A program made the translations under genes and the position numbers. The notes under the pieces are model-generated. The model was not told where the DNA came from. It worked only from the letters and a program-made list of their open reading frames with translations, and searched no databases. Positions 1 through 8,374 of a stretch of DNA of 64,000 bases are shown here, piece by piece; within the stretch, counting starts at the first letter, position 1; each line of letters starts with the position of its first letter. Source of the DNA: Colimorpha sp045222295. GTDB lineage: Bacteria > Bacteroidota > Bacteroidia > Bacteroidales > P3. The stretch is taken from the NCBI GenBank assembly GCA_045222295.1, contig JBGUXP010000004.1, positions 5,068 to 69,067 on the forward strand. The letters are read 5' to 3'.

Positions 1-466
1 AGAGGTCCATACCTGCCTGTTGCACGACTTGGATTCGCTGGAGTATTACGCAGAGGAAGGACCTAAATCGCTTGGAAAAGAGTGGTTTGTTGGCCAGTTC
101 TGGCCATTGGTGAAAGGGTTTCTTGGGGTTGTCCCTTCGCAGTCGCAGGTGCGCGATGCTTTGGCCACTGTCACCTCGCATATCGCCATACAGATAGCGC
201 GAGTGATTGAACGTCAGCAGATAAGGATGTTGCTCGTTACTGGTGGCGGTGCATGGAACAGCTACCTGCTGGAACTGCTGTCGAAATATCGATCCGAGAT
301 TGATATCACAGTGCCAGATGCCTTGATTGTCAATTATAAAGAGGCACTTATCTTTGCCTTGCTTGGTTATCTGCGACTTACGGAAAAAGTCAATACTTTG
401 GCCTCTGTCACTGGGGCAAAAATTGACTCGATAGGTGGAAATATCTCTGGAATAATTAAGAATTAA
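1..466 (+). CDS. anmK: Anhydro-N-acetylmuramic acid kinase, C-terminal part
   Basis: The reading frame is open from base 2 and runs in from outside the window, so only about the last 154 residues are present. The family phosphorylates anhydro-MurNAc released during peptidoglycan turnover, giving MurNAc-6-P in the cytoplasm. Visible features are the nucleotide-binding LLVTGGGAWNSYLLELL stretch and a tail with PDALIVNYKEALIFALLGYL followed by SVTGA, which matches the family's EAMAFAWLGY...SVTGA ending. The last residues (IIKN) and the stop codon come from a 7-bp tandem repeat, so the natural C-terminus may have been slightly altered. The N-terminal ATP and substrate sites cannot be checked. Confidence 0.85.
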   Translation, partial: EVHTCLLHDLDSLEYYAEEGPKSLGKEWFVGQFWPLVKGFLGVVPSQSQVRDALATVTSHIAIQIARVIERQQIRMLLVTGGGAWNSYLLELLSKYRSEIDITVPDALIVNYKEALIFALLGYLRLTEKVNTLASVTGAKIDSIGGNISGIIKN

Positions 467-489
467 GAATTGAGAATTAAGAATTAATT
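454..489. repeat. Five 7-bp AT-rich tandem units at anmK stop
   Basis: Five successive 7-bp units (AATTAAG, AATTAAG, AATTGAG, AATTAAG, AATTAAT) start inside the last anmK codons and provide its TAA stop at 464-466. It belongs with the other short tandem repeats of this window. Confidence 0.85.
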
Positions 490-551
490 GTTTTGTAATT
501 TACTGATAGTTAGATGTTAAATTTGAACTTTGGACTTTGTTCTAAAAAAAA

Positions 552-583
552 TTTGGCCATATCGGAAAAAGTTAGTACTTTTG
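552..583 (+). promoter_or_regulatory. Bacteroidota-type promoter of the tRNA gene
   Basis: TTTG at 552-555 and TACTTTTG at 576-583 are separated by 20 bp, matching the Bacteroidota primary sigma factor consensus (TTTG, 19-20 bp, TAnnTTTG). Transcription would start near 590, just upstream of the tRNA at 618. Confidence 0.8.
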
Positions 584-617
584 CACCCGCTTTTGAGGCG
601 ATAGAAAGCCCAGAGAT

Positions 618-691
618 GGCGGGATAGCTCAGCTGGTTAGAGCGCTGGATTCATAACCCGGAGGTCATCAGTTCAAGTCTGATTCCCGCTA
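618..691 (+). tRNA. tRNA with CAU anticodon, probably elongator Met
   Basis: A cloverleaf can be folded by eye. The acceptor stem GGCGGGA (618-624) pairs with TCCCGCT (684-690) with one G-T closing pair. The D arm is GCTC...GAGC, the anticodon loop TTCATAA has CAT at 652-654, and the T loop is TTCAAGT at 672-678. The anticodon stem has an A-C mismatch at its loop end. CCA is not encoded. A CAU anticodon could also belong to Ile2 after lysidine modification. The overall sequence looks like Bacteroidota tRNA-Met, but I cannot exclude Ile2. Confidence 0.9.
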
Positions 692-695
692 CACG

Positions 696-732
696 AAAAG
701 ACATCTGCACTATGTGTGGATGTCTTTTTTTT
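696..732 (+). terminator. Rho-independent terminator after the tRNA
   Basis: AAAAGACATC (696-705) pairs with GATGTCTTTT (719-728), and a run of eight T ends at 732. It ends the tRNA transcript and lies upstream of the chosen meaB start. Confidence 0.85.
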
Positions 733-779
733 ATGTGCTGGTGGCAATATTTACGTGCGCTCTTCGTTATATCTGTATT

Positions 780-1865
780 ATGGACGACAAGCATCTTTAT
801 AGCAACTTTGAATATGACTCGGCGCTGAACGTGATGGAAGGCATCAAGCAGCCCGAGCAGGTCAGCAATTCATACGTGGAGCGCATGCGTGCCTTGCGCA
901 TGAAAGAGCCGACAGTTGAAGAACTGGTGAGTGGCATCCTGCATGGCGACCGCACACTCCTCAGCCGTGCCATCACCTTGGTGGAGAGTTCCCGATTCGA
1001 GCACCAGCGCAAGGCGCAGGAGATCATCGAGCGCTGTCTGCCCTATAGCGGCAAGAGTGTGCGCCTGGGCATCACCGGTGTGCCCGGTGCCGGCAAGAGC
1101 ACGGTGATAGAGGCCCTTGGCAAGATGCTTACCGCCCATAACCACAAGGTGGCCGTGCTGGCTATCGACCCCAGCAGCGAACGCAGCAAGGGCAGTATCC
1201 TCGGCGACAAGACCCGCATGGAGGAGCTCAGCGTGGACCCCAATGCCTTTATTCGTCCCAGCCCCTCGGCGGGCAGCCTTGGCGGTGTGGCGCGCAAGAC
1301 GCGCGAAATCATCACCCTATGTGAGGCGGCAGGCTTCGACGTGGTGATAGTGGAGACCGTGGGTGTGGGACAGAGCGAGGTGGCCGCCCACTCGATGGTG
1401 GACTTCTTCCTGCTGCTGCAGCTGGCCAACACCGGCGACGAGCTGCAGGGTATCAAGCGCGGTATCATGGAGATGGCCGACATGATAGCCATCAACAAGT
1501 GCGAGCTCGACAAGCAGCGTTCCGAGTTGGCCGCGGGCCAGTTCCGCAACGCCCTGCACCTCTTCCCGATGCCCGAGAGTGGCTGGATGGTGAAGGTGAT
1601 GCTCTGCTCGGCCTATACCAAAGAGGGCATCGAGGAATTGTGGAACTCGGTGATGGAGTATGTCACCTTCACCAAAGGCAACGGCTACTTCTATCAGAAA
1701 CGCCAGCAGCAGAACCTGCGCATCATGACCGAGGCCATCGAGAACGGCCTCCGCGAACGCTTCTACGGCACGCCCGGCATCGACGAGCGTATCGAGCAGC
1801 TGAGCAAAGAGATTCTCGAAAATAAAATTTCCCCCTACGCCGCCGCCGACACCCTGCTGGGATGA
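780..1865 (+). CDS. meaB: Methylmalonyl-CoA mutase-associated GTPase MeaB
   Basis: This 361-residue G3E-family GTPase loads and protects the adenosylcobalamin cofactor of methylmalonyl-CoA mutase, an enzyme of the succinate-propionate route. The Walker A motif GVPGAGKST is at residues 100-108. It is followed by the family motifs AIDPSSERSKGSILGDKTRM, RPSPSAGSLGGVARKTRE and ETVGVGQSE, and then an NKCE base-recognition motif. I chose the ATG at 780 (MDDKHLYSNF) because the longer frame begins inside the tRNA terminator. The mutase genes are not in the window. The stop overlaps the hemW start as ATGA, so the two are probably translationally coupled. Confidence 0.93.
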   Translation: MDDKHLYSNFEYDSALNVMEGIKQPEQVSNSYVERMRALRMKEPTVEELVSGILHGDRTLLSRAITLVESSRFEHQRKAQEIIERCLPYSGKSVRLGITGVPGAGKSTVIEALGKMLTAHNHKVAVLAIDPSSERSKGSILGDKTRMEELSVDPNAFIRPSPSAGSLGGVARKTREIITLCEAAGFDVVIVETVGVGQSEVAAHSMVDFFLLLQLANTGDELQGIKRGIMEMADMIAINKCELDKQRSELAAGQFRNALHLFPMPESGWMVKVMLCSAYTKEGIEELWNSVMEYVTFTKGNGYFYQKRQQQNLRIMTEAIENGLRERFYGTPGIDERIEQLSKEILENKISPYAAADTLLG

Positions 1866-3004
1866 TATACATTCACGTACCCTTCTGTCACCGCAAGTGC
1901 ACCTACTGCGCTTTCTACTCGAAGCCCGTGACACACACATCCGAAGGGTGGAGGAGTGTGATTTCTGATTATGTAGATGCTCTCATCAACGAGATGTGCC
2001 AACGGCGTGGAGAACAGGCACATCCCATCAAGACAGTCTACTTTGGTGGCGGGACTCCCAGTATCTTGCCGTTGAACGAGTTGGGACGTATTGTCAAAGC
2101 TCTGTACGATAATTTTGACCTCTCGCAGGTCGAGGAGGTGACGTTGGAAGCTAACCCTGAAGATTTGACTCTCGACTACCTTCAGGGGCTTAAGGATTTG
2201 GGAATTATCAACCGCCTGAGCATCGGTATTCAAAGCCTGGACGACGAGGTGCTGCGTCTCATTGGCCGTCGCCATACAGCGGCGCAAGCCATCGCCGCTG
2301 TGGAGAATGCCTTTGACGCAGGTTTCCATAATATTAGTGTGGATTTTATCTATGGTCTTCCCGAGGTTGGAGGTCGAAAGTCGGAGGTCGGAGGTGATTT
2401 TTCATACCTCATATCTCATACCTCTGACCTGATCAAACATGTCTCGGCCTACGCTTTGACGGTGGAACCCGGCACTGCGCTGGCTGTCCATGTAGAGCAG
2501 GGGAGGGTGATACTGCCCGACGAGGACGAGGTGGTGAGGCAGTATGAACAAATTTGCAAGCTGTTGGAGGAGAATGGATTTGTTCAGTATGAGGTCTCTA
2601 ACTTTGCTCGTCCGGGGTTCTATTCACGACACAACAGCCGCTACTGGAACCGCATCCCTTACTTGGGGCTTGGTCCAGGAGCTCACAGTTTCACTCTTTC
2701 CAATGGTGGCTCTACTTCAGTCGCCCACGGCGGAAAGCGCCGGTGGAATAAACCCGATGGTACCTTTGGAGAAGAAGAGCTTTCTGAGGTCGATGCTTTC
2801 AATGAGTTGGTGATGACTTCGCTGCGTACCACCCGCGGGCTTTCTTTTGCTGCTATTCCCGAGGAGCATAAAAAAAGGCTGCATCGATTGATGCAGCCTT
2901 ATGTCAATTGTGGTTGGATTTCAATAATTAACAATTCCTATCGACCTACCAGAGAGGGACTTCTTCATGCCGACGGCATGGCGGCCTCATTCTTCCTCTC
3001 CTGA
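1862..3004 (+). CDS. hemW: Radical SAM heme chaperone HemW
   Basis: This 380-residue HemW-type protein was formerly called oxygen-independent coproporphyrinogen oxidase-like. The radical SAM cluster motif is CHRKCTYC at residues 9-16. GGGTPS near residue 60 and the HISAYALTVE-like segment near residue 195 are further family motifs. The cysteine pattern CxxxCxxC without the extra HemN cysteine supports HemW, which delivers heme to respiratory proteins. Residues about 168-190 contain a low-complexity insert encoded by a GGAGGTCG/CATACCTC repeat, placed after YGLP where the family has a short loop. The 3' end overlaps the convergent SPOR gene by 18 bp. Confidence 0.92.
   Translation: MIYIHVPFCHRKCTYCAFYSKPVTHTSEGWRSVISDYVDALINEMCQRRGEQAHPIKTVYFGGGTPSILPLNELGRIVKALYDNFDLSQVEEVTLEANPEDLTLDYLQGLKDLGIINRLSIGIQSLDDEVLRLIGRRHTAAQAIAAVENAFDAGFHNISVDFIYGLPEVGGRKSEVGGDFSYLISHTSDLIKHVSAYALTVEPGTALAVHVEQGRVILPDEDEVVRQYEQICKLLEENGFVQYEVSNFARPGFYSRHNSRYWNRIPYLGLGPGAHSFTLSNGGSTSVAHGGKRRWNKPDGTFGEEELSEVDAFNELVMTSLRTTRGLSFAAIPEEHKKRLHRLMQPYVNCGWISIINNSYRPTREGLLHADGMAASFFLS
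2363..2430. repeat. Repeat inserted in frame in hemW
   Basis: Direct copies of GGAGGTCG-like units (GAGGTTGGAGGTCG, GTCGGAGGTCGGAGGTG) are followed by CATACCTC, CATATCTC and CATACCTC units and a partial inverse of the first block. The stretch keeps the hemW frame open and falls in a predicted surface loop. Confidence 0.75.
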
Positions 3005-3469
3005 TTCCAGGTCGTCGGGGGCAAAGTCGAGCTGTTGCGGCGGCTCAGCATAGATGTTGTCTTTTATGATGTAACCTTTGTATACATCTTTGATTTCCTG
3101 AAGGAAAGCGTAGGCTTCGAGGCGGGTGCGGAAGTCGCCGACCTTCACCTTGAAGTTGGGCTCATCGTAGACAATGTAGGCCTGCATCTGAGGATAGTCA
3201 ATCATGAAGCGGTCGCGCAGGCTGAAAGCGCTGGTCTTCGAGTTAGTGCCCGAGAAAGAGGCTATCTGCACACGGAAGCCGGGCATGGTCTTCACACGGT
3301 TGTTGAGTTCGACATGAAGCGCCACCATGTCATTGACAGCCACATCTCCTTTTACAGTGACACGGCCGGTCTGTGCCGATGCAGAATCGAGAATTGAAAA
3401 CTGAAAACAGAGAATTAAGCTGATGAAAATCAGTCTAACTATTCCACATTTTCCTCCTTGCACTTTCAT
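2987..3469 (-). CDS. Exported SPOR-domain protein
   Basis: This 160-residue protein has an N-terminal signal sequence ending at SASAQ and a SPOR-like peptidoglycan-binding domain at residues about 60-140. The domain is recognisable from FRVQIASFSGTNSKTSA, an inner YIVYDEPNFKVKVGDF strand pair and TRLEAYAFLQEIK. SPOR domains bind denuded glycan strands, so the protein probably acts in the periplasm. Part of the signal peptide core (CFQFSIL) is encoded by a TTTTCAATTCTC-type repeat. It follows the universal stress gene by 12 bp in one operon and overlaps hemW tail to tail. An acidic tail (ESGEEE) ends the protein. Confidence 0.8.
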   Translation of the reverse strand: MKVQGGKCGIVRLIFISLILCFQFSILDSASAQTGRVTVKGDVAVNDMVALHVELNNRVKTMPGFRVQIASFSGTNSKTSAFSLRDRFMIDYPQMQAYIVYDEPNFKVKVGDFRTRLEAYAFLQEIKDVYKGYIIKDNIYAEPPQQLDFAPDDLESGEEE

Positions 3470-3481
3470 CTTTCCTCTTTT

Positions 3482-4303
3482 TTAGTAGTTGGCGGTGTCG
3501 GCGAGCACCTTCTTTGGACGAACGGTGAGTACGGGAATCTTGGAGTTGGTGAGCATCTGCTGTGCGAAGTTGCCCATGATGAGGCTGGAGAGAGAACTTT
3601 CCTGCTCAGTCATGATGGTAATCATGTCTGCTTCCACCTTCTCGGCATAGGCTATGGTGTCGAGAGAGACGTTGTTCTTCACGTCGATGAATTCGGTGAT
3701 GTATTTGACACCAACCTTGTCGAAATGACGCTGAACCATGCTGATATAGGTGTTCACCACTTTGCGGACACTGGCGTTGGAAGTGGTGTAAAGACCCAGC
3801 AGATGGATTGTCGACCCGAAAGTTTTGGCGAAGGTAGCTGCCTGGCCTGCCTTTTGGCGGGTATCGTCGCTACTATCGATGGGGACTATGATGGTGTCCA
3901 ACGATTTGTTGAAGTTGAAGTCCTCGCGAATCAACAGCACAGGTACCGGCGAAAGCTCGACGGTGCGGAATGTGTTGCGTCCCAAGAGTCCTTTTTTCAT
4001 TCCGCTCATACCGTGTGTACCCACGATAAGGAGGGCGGCGTTGTCCTCTTCGGCCTGTTTGGCAAGCTCCTCAGAGGGGTTGCCTTGACGTAGCACATAT
4101 TCCAACTTGATGCCTTTCAGCAGGTGTGCCACTCCTGCGTTGCGGCGTTCAATTTCGGCTCTGATGGGGGCTTCATCCTCCTTTTTTTCTTTCACATAGA
4201 CTAGACGGATGTCACTTTGCCAGCGGTTGGCAATGTCAATGGCGAGGTCAACGGCATAGGCCGAACCCGAAGAAAAATCGAAACCAACTACAACTTTATT
4301 CAT
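3482..4303 (-). CDS. Tandem-domain universal stress protein (UspA family)
   Basis: This 273-residue cytoplasmic protein has two Usp domains (about 1-145 and 146-273). The first ends with an ATP-binding pattern, GTHGMSGMKKGLLGRNT, which fits G-x2-G-x9-G-S/T. The equivalent part of the second domain (TIMTEQESSLSSLIMGN) lacks these glycines, so only the first domain is expected to bind ATP. It has a good promoter of its own at 4330-4361 and is divergent from the rnf operon. The exact stress role cannot be read from sequence. Confidence 0.88.
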   Translation of the reverse strand: MNKVVVGFDFSSGSAYAVDLAIDIANRWQSDIRLVYVKEKKEDEAPIRAEIERRNAGVAHLLKGIKLEYVLRQGNPSEELAKQAEEDNAALLIVGTHGMSGMKKGLLGRNTFRTVELSPVPVLLIREDFNFNKSLDTIIVPIDSSDDTRQKAGQAATFAKTFGSTIHLLGLYTTSNASVRKVVNTYISMVQRHFDKVGVKYITEFIDVKNNVSLDTIAYAEKVEADMITIMTEQESSLSSLIMGNFAQQMLTNSKIPVLTVRPKKVLADTANY

Positions 4304-4329
4304 AATTATAGTGTTTTATTTTGACGATA

Positions 4330-4361
4330 CAAAATTACGAAGAAAAAATGAATTGACCAAA
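4330..4361 (-). promoter_or_regulatory. Promoter of the universal stress gene
   Basis: On the minus strand the -7 box reads TAATTTTG (CAAAATTA at 4330-4337). A TTTG lies 20 bp upstream (CAAA at 4358-4361). The leader to the ATG is about 20 bases. Confidence 0.75.
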
Positions 4362-4408
4362 TTTTTTTTGAAAAAAACGTTGTTTTCGACAGGGTGTGGA
4401 AAAAAAAT

Positions 4409-4439
4409 TTTGCTGTTTGATATAAAATATGTACTTTTG
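4409..4439 (+). promoter_or_regulatory. Promoter of the rnf operon
   Basis: TTTG at 4409-4412 and TACTTTTG at 4432-4439 are separated by 19 bp, a near-perfect Bacteroidota promoter. The start would be near 4446, giving a leader of about 60 bases before rnfB. Confidence 0.82.
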
Positions 4440-4507
4440 CAGTCGCTTATTGTTATAAATATTGTAATAAAAAATCGAATAGAAAACCTAAAACACAAAA
4501 TAATAAC

Positions 4508-5407
4508 ATGACTCAACAAATCTTGATTGCGGTATTGGTGTTAGGCGTTATCGGCGCCTTCTTTGCCGTGGTGCTCTATTTTGTAGCCCAAAAATTCAAG
4601 GTGGTCGAAGACCCGATGATTGACGATGTCGCCGAAGTGCTTCCCGGAGCCAATTGCGGCGGCTGCGGAAAGGCTGGTTGCCGCGCTTTTGCAGAAGCGT
4701 GCGTTGCCCAGGGTAATTTGGATGGTCTGCGTTGTGCTCCCGGCGGTGATGCTGTGGCACAGAAGATCGCCCAAATCCTCGGTTGTGCCGTCGAACAAGG
4801 CGAGCCCCAGGTGGCCGTGGTGCGTTGTCATCCTGCCAACTGTGGTGAGAGCCGTCGTTCCAACTATGACGGTCTCCGTTCCTGCGCTTTCGCCAACACG
4901 GTGTATACTGGCGAGAATGGTTGTCCCTTTGGCTGCCTGGGTTGTGGCGACTGTGTGGCTGCCTGCCAGTTTGATGCCATCCACATGGATGAAGAGACCG
5001 GCACTCCTGTCGTTGACGAGGAGAAATGCACTGCCTGCGGAGCCTGTGCCAAAGCCTGTCCGCGCCGTGTCATTGAATTGCGCAACAAGGGCAATAAGGG
5101 TCGTCGTGTCTATGTGCGTTGCATCAACAAAGAGAAAGGTGCAGTGGCTATGAAGACCTGCAAGAATGCCTGTATCGGCTGTGGCAAGTGCGCCAAGGTG
5201 TGTCCCTTCGAGGCTATCACGGTGGCCGACAATGTGGCCTATATCGACTTCACCAAGTGCAAGGCTTGCCGCAAGTGCGTCACCGAGTGCCCCACCCACG
5301 CCATCACCGACGTGAACTTTCCGGCCCCTGCCAAGAAGCCTGAGGCTCCCAAGCCCGCCGAGGCTCCTGCCGCCCAGGCCGCTCCCGCCACGGAGGCCAA
5401 CTCTTAA
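4508..5407 (+). CDS. rnfB: Rnf complex iron-sulfur subunit B
   Basis: This 299-residue subunit receives electrons from ferredoxin in the membrane Rnf complex. Residues 5-27 form the single N-terminal membrane helix. Next comes the CGGCGKAGC cluster motif of the Fe-S domain (about 48-77). Further ferredoxin-type motifs are CLGCGDCVAAC, CTACGACAKAC, CIGCGKCAKVC and CKACRKCVTEC. The tail is rich in Ala, Pro and Lys (PAPAKKPEAPKPAEAPAAQ) and is probably disordered. It is the first gene of the rnf operon behind a clear promoter. A perfect 14-bp tandem duplication sits across its stop codon. Confidence 0.95.
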   Translation: MTQQILIAVLVLGVIGAFFAVVLYFVAQKFKVVEDPMIDDVAEVLPGANCGGCGKAGCRAFAEACVAQGNLDGLRCAPGGDAVAQKIAQILGCAVEQGEPQVAVVRCHPANCGESRRSNYDGLRSCAFANTVYTGENGCPFGCLGCGDCVAACQFDAIHMDEETGTPVVDEEKCTACGACAKACPRRVIELRNKGNKGRRVYVRCINKEKGAVAMKTCKNACIGCGKCAKVCPFEAITVADNVAYIDFTKCKACRKCVTECPTHAITDVNFPAPAKKPEAPKPAEAPAAQAAPATEANS

Positions 5408-5431
5408 CTCATAACTGTTAACTCATAACTG
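5404..5431. repeat. Perfect 14-bp tandem repeat in the rnfB-rnfC spacer
   Basis: TTAACTCATAACTG occurs twice back to back (5404-5417 and 5418-5431). The first copy contains the rnfB stop codon. Confidence 0.9.
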
Positions 5432-5439
5432 TAAAAGAG

Positions 5440-6768
5440 ATGAAGACTTTCAAAATGGGTGGTGTCCACCCCGAAGAAAACAAGATATCCAATGATGCCG
5501 TCATTGAGGTGATGCCCGTGCCGTCACAGATGGTGGTGCTGATGAACCAGCACCTCGGTGCCCCCGCCACCCCTGTGGTGCAGAAGGGTGACAAGGTGAA
5601 GGTGGGTCAGCTCATCGGCGAGGCGCAGGCTTTCATGTGCGCCAATGTTCATTCTCCTGTCAGTGGCACTGTCGCCAAGGTGGAGCCTTGCAAGGATGCT
5701 TTTGGTTTAGCCAAGCCTGCCGTTTATATCAATGTGGAAGGCGACGAATGGATGGAGACCATCGATCGTACGCCCGATATCAAGCGCGAATGCACGCTTG
5801 AGCCGAAACAGATTGTCGACAAACTGAAAGAGATGGGCATTGTGGGCCTTGGTGGTGCCACATTCCCGGCTCATATCAAATACAGCGTTCCCGAAGGCAA
5901 AAAGGCAGAATACCTCATCATCAATGCTGCAGAGTGTGAGCCCTACCTCACCTCCGACTACCGTGTGATGATGGAGCATGCCGAAGAGGTGTGCATCGGA
6001 GTAAGCATCCTGAGAAAAGCCCTGGGTGTTCCCAATGCCTACATTGGCATTGAGAGCAATAAGCCAGCTGCGATTGCCAAGATGACCGAGATGGCCCGCC
6101 AGTTTGAGGGCATCATAATTGAACCTTTGAAGGTGAAATATCCGCAGGGTGCCGAGAAACAACTCATCAACGCTGTTACCGGACGCAAGGTTCCCAGCGG
6201 AAAACTTCCTATCGATGTGGGCTGCGTGGTCTCCAATCTCGGTACCGCATTCTCGGTCTACGAGGCTATCCAGAAGAACAAGCCTCTCATTGAGAATATC
6301 CTCACCGTGACGGGTAAGAAGTTGCCTTCGCAGCACAACTACATTGTCCGCATCGGCACTACCTACAACGACATCATCAAACATTCCATCGGTGAGTTGC
6401 CAGCCACTACCGGTAAGGTCATTAGTGGTGGTACTATGATGGGTAAGGCTGTGGTGAACCTCGATGCTCCGACGGTGAAGGGTAACTCGAGTGTTTTGGT
6501 GATGGACGAGAATGAGGCACGCCGCAATCCTGAGACGGCCTGTATTCGTTGTGGCAAGTGCATGCACGCCTGCCCCATGGGTTTGGAACCTTACCTCTTC
6601 TCGGCCCTGGTGAAGAATAATCGCATCGAAGAGGCCAAGGAACATAACATCCTCGATTGTATCGAGTGCGGCTGCTGCTTCTTCAGTTGTCCGGCCAATA
6701 AGCCGCTCACTGACGAGATACGCCTCGGCAAGAACAAGGTCCGTGCCATGATGGCCGCGAAGAAATGA
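5440..6768 (+). CDS. rnfC: Rnf complex subunit C
   Basis: This 442-residue peripheral subunit carries FMN/NADH binding and two [4Fe-4S] clusters. The N-terminal barrel-sandwich part reads GGVHPEENK and later PVSGTVAKVE. The nucleotide-binding part has GLGGATFPAHIKY and NAAECEPYLTSDYR. Two cluster motifs lie near the C-terminus: CIRCGKCMHACPMGLEP and CIECGCCFFSCPANKP. Length and domain order are normal for RnfC. It lies 32 bp after rnfB in the same operon. Confidence 0.95.
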   Translation: MKTFKMGGVHPEENKISNDAVIEVMPVPSQMVVLMNQHLGAPATPVVQKGDKVKVGQLIGEAQAFMCANVHSPVSGTVAKVEPCKDAFGLAKPAVYINVEGDEWMETIDRTPDIKRECTLEPKQIVDKLKEMGIVGLGGATFPAHIKYSVPEGKKAEYLIINAAECEPYLTSDYRVMMEHAEEVCIGVSILRKALGVPNAYIGIESNKPAAIAKMTEMARQFEGIIIEPLKVKYPQGAEKQLINAVTGRKVPSGKLPIDVGCVVSNLGTAFSVYEAIQKNKPLIENILTVTGKKLPSQHNYIVRIGTTYNDIIKHSIGELPATTGKVISGGTMMGKAVVNLDAPTVKGNSSVLVMDENEARRNPETACIRCGKCMHACPMGLEPYLFSALVKNNRIEEAKEHNILDCIECGCCFFSCPANKPLTDEIRLGKNKVRAMMAAKK

Positions 6769-6772
6769 CCAT

Positions 6773-6800
6773 AAAAGACCTTAAAGACCTTAATGACTTT
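6773..6800. repeat. Spacer repeat between rnfC and rnfD
   Basis: The units AAAGACCTT, AAAGACCTT and AATGACTTT are 9 bp long and tandem. The same unit family, in the same sense relative to transcription, fills the nqrD-nqrE spacer at 59933-59970. Confidence 0.75.
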
Positions 6801-6814
6801 AATATTATTATAAT

Positions 6815-7774
6815 ATGAATCTATTAAATATATCGGGCTCGCCCCATGTACATAGTGACGAGTCGACAAAGAGAATCATGTGGCGTGTCAACCTGGCCTT
6901 GGTGCCGGCGTTGTTGGTTGCCATTGCCTATTTTGGGGTGAATGCCCTTCTGGTGAGTCTCATTTCGGTGCTGAGCTGTGTGCTCTTCCAGTGGCTGATT
7001 GAGAAGTTTATTCTGAAAGTGCCCTCAACCATTTGCGACGGCTCGGCCATCGTTACGGGTCTGCTTTTGGCCTTCAACGTCCCTGCTACAGTGAGTATGA
7101 TGTGGATTGTCATCATTGGCGCCCTTGTGGCTATCGGCGTGGGTAAGATGAGCTTTGGCGGTCTGGGTAAGAACCCCTTCAACCCCGCATTGGTGGGCCG
7201 CGTGTTCCTGCTCATATCTTTCCCCGTGCAAATGACCACCTGGCCAGTTGTCGACGGCATCTTTCCGATGAATTTCGATGTGGCCACCGGGGCCACGCCC
7301 CTGGGAGCCTTCAAGGAGGGCGCCCTGCCTGAGGGGGTGACCTTCATGGATGCCTTCTTCGGACATATTGGCGGTTCGCTCGGCGAGGTGTCGGCCATCG
7401 CCATCCTCCTTGGCGCAGCCTACCTCTGCTGGAGAAAGATTATCACATGGCATATTCCAGTGACCTTTATCGGCACCGCTTTCGTCTTCAGTGGCATCCT
7501 GTGGCTGGTGAACCCCGAGACCTACATGGATCCCGTCATGACCATTCTCACGGGCGGTATCATGCTCGGCGCCTGCTTCATGGCTACCGATATGGTGACC
7601 TCGCCCATGGCCAAGAGCGGCCAGCTCATCTTCGGCTTCGGCTGCGGCCTGCTGACCATCATCATCCGCAACTGGGGCGCCTATCCTGAGGGTGTCAGCT
7701 TTGCCATCCTGCTGATGAACAGTGTCACACCGCTTATCAACCGCTGGTGCAAACCCCAACGCTTCGCTTGTTAA
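6815..7774 (+). CDS. rnfD: Rnf complex membrane subunit D
   Basis: This 319-residue polytopic membrane protein is homologous to NqrB. It carries a covalently bound FMN in well-studied relatives. Several hydrophobic helices alternate with short loops, and KMSFGGLGKNPFNPALVGR is a typical family segment. The likely flavinylation threonine is in VATGATPLGAF near residue 155. It ends with an aromatic and basic tail. The gene is 46 bp after rnfC and 15 bp before rnfG. An ApbE flavin transferase is needed for this modification and is not in the window. Confidence 0.94.
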   Translation: MNLLNISGSPHVHSDESTKRIMWRVNLALVPALLVAIAYFGVNALLVSLISVLSCVLFQWLIEKFILKVPSTICDGSAIVTGLLLAFNVPATVSMMWIVIIGALVAIGVGKMSFGGLGKNPFNPALVGRVFLLISFPVQMTTWPVVDGIFPMNFDVATGATPLGAFKEGALPEGVTFMDAFFGHIGGSLGEVSAIAILLGAAYLCWRKIITWHIPVTFIGTAFVFSGILWLVNPETYMDPVMTILTGGIMLGACFMATDMVTSPMAKSGQLIFGFGCGLLTIIIRNWGAYPEGVSFAILLMNSVTPLINRWCKPQRFAC

Positions 7775-7789
7775 ACCTGTAAAAACTGA

Positions 7790-8356
7790 ATGATTATGGC
7801 AAAGAAAGCTCAATCCACATTGGTCAATATGCTCCTGTCGCTGACCGCCATCGCGTTGGTGGCCGCCGCGGCGCTGGCCGCTGTCAACGCCGTTACGCAG
7901 GACCCCATCGCCCAGGCCCAGGAAGCCAAGGTGCAGGCCGCCATCAAGGCTGTGCTGCCCGCTTTCGACAGGCTCGAGGCTAAAGATATCGACGGCAGCA
8001 AGTGCAACGTCGCCTACGATGCCGAAGGCAATATGGTCGGAGCCGCCATCGAGGCCGGCAACGACAATGGTTTCGGTGGTCACCTCCAAGTGATGGTCGG
8101 CTTCGACCAGGAGGGCAATGTCTACGGCTACAGTATCCTCGAGAGCCACGAGACTCCCGGTCTCGGTGCCAAGGCAGGCGAGTGGTTCCAGAAAGACGGC
8201 AAGGGCTCGGTCATCGGCCGCAACCCCTCGTCGCCCCTCACCGTCAAGAAGGATGGCGGCGATGTGGATGCCATCAGCGGCTCCACCATCACTTCACGTG
8301 CCTTCCTCACCGCTGTCAACGATGCCTACGCAGTATTCACGAAAATCAACGCCTAA
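7790..8356 (+). CDS. rnfG: Rnf complex FMN-binding subunit G
   Basis: This 188-residue protein has one N-terminal membrane helix (about residues 10-32) and a periplasmic FMN-binding domain. The flavinylation motif is DAISGSTITS near residue 162, where the threonine carries phosphoester-linked FMN in the family. ETPGLGAKAGEWF is a further conserved block. The frame has two close ATGs (MIM at 7790 and 7796), and either could be used. It is paralogous to NqrC in the second half of this window. Confidence 0.94.
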   Translation: MIMAKKAQSTLVNMLLSLTAIALVAAAALAAVNAVTQDPIAQAQEAKVQAAIKAVLPAFDRLEAKDIDGSKCNVAYDAEGNMVGAAIEAGNDNGFGGHLQVMVGFDQEGNVYGYSILESHETPGLGAKAGEWFQKDGKGSVIGRNPSSPLTVKKDGGDVDAISGSTITSRAFLTAVNDAYAVFTKINA

Positions 8357-8374
8357 CCTATAGGAGATTCAGAT

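Noticed and set aside
714..779. Upstream start for meaB at 714
   Set aside because: It lies within the tRNA terminator hairpin and the added residues are hydrophobic and unlike MeaB proteins.
4304..4507. Riboswitch or structured leader before rnfB
   Set aside because: The region is AT-rich, explained by two divergent promoters; no conserved riboswitch features seen.
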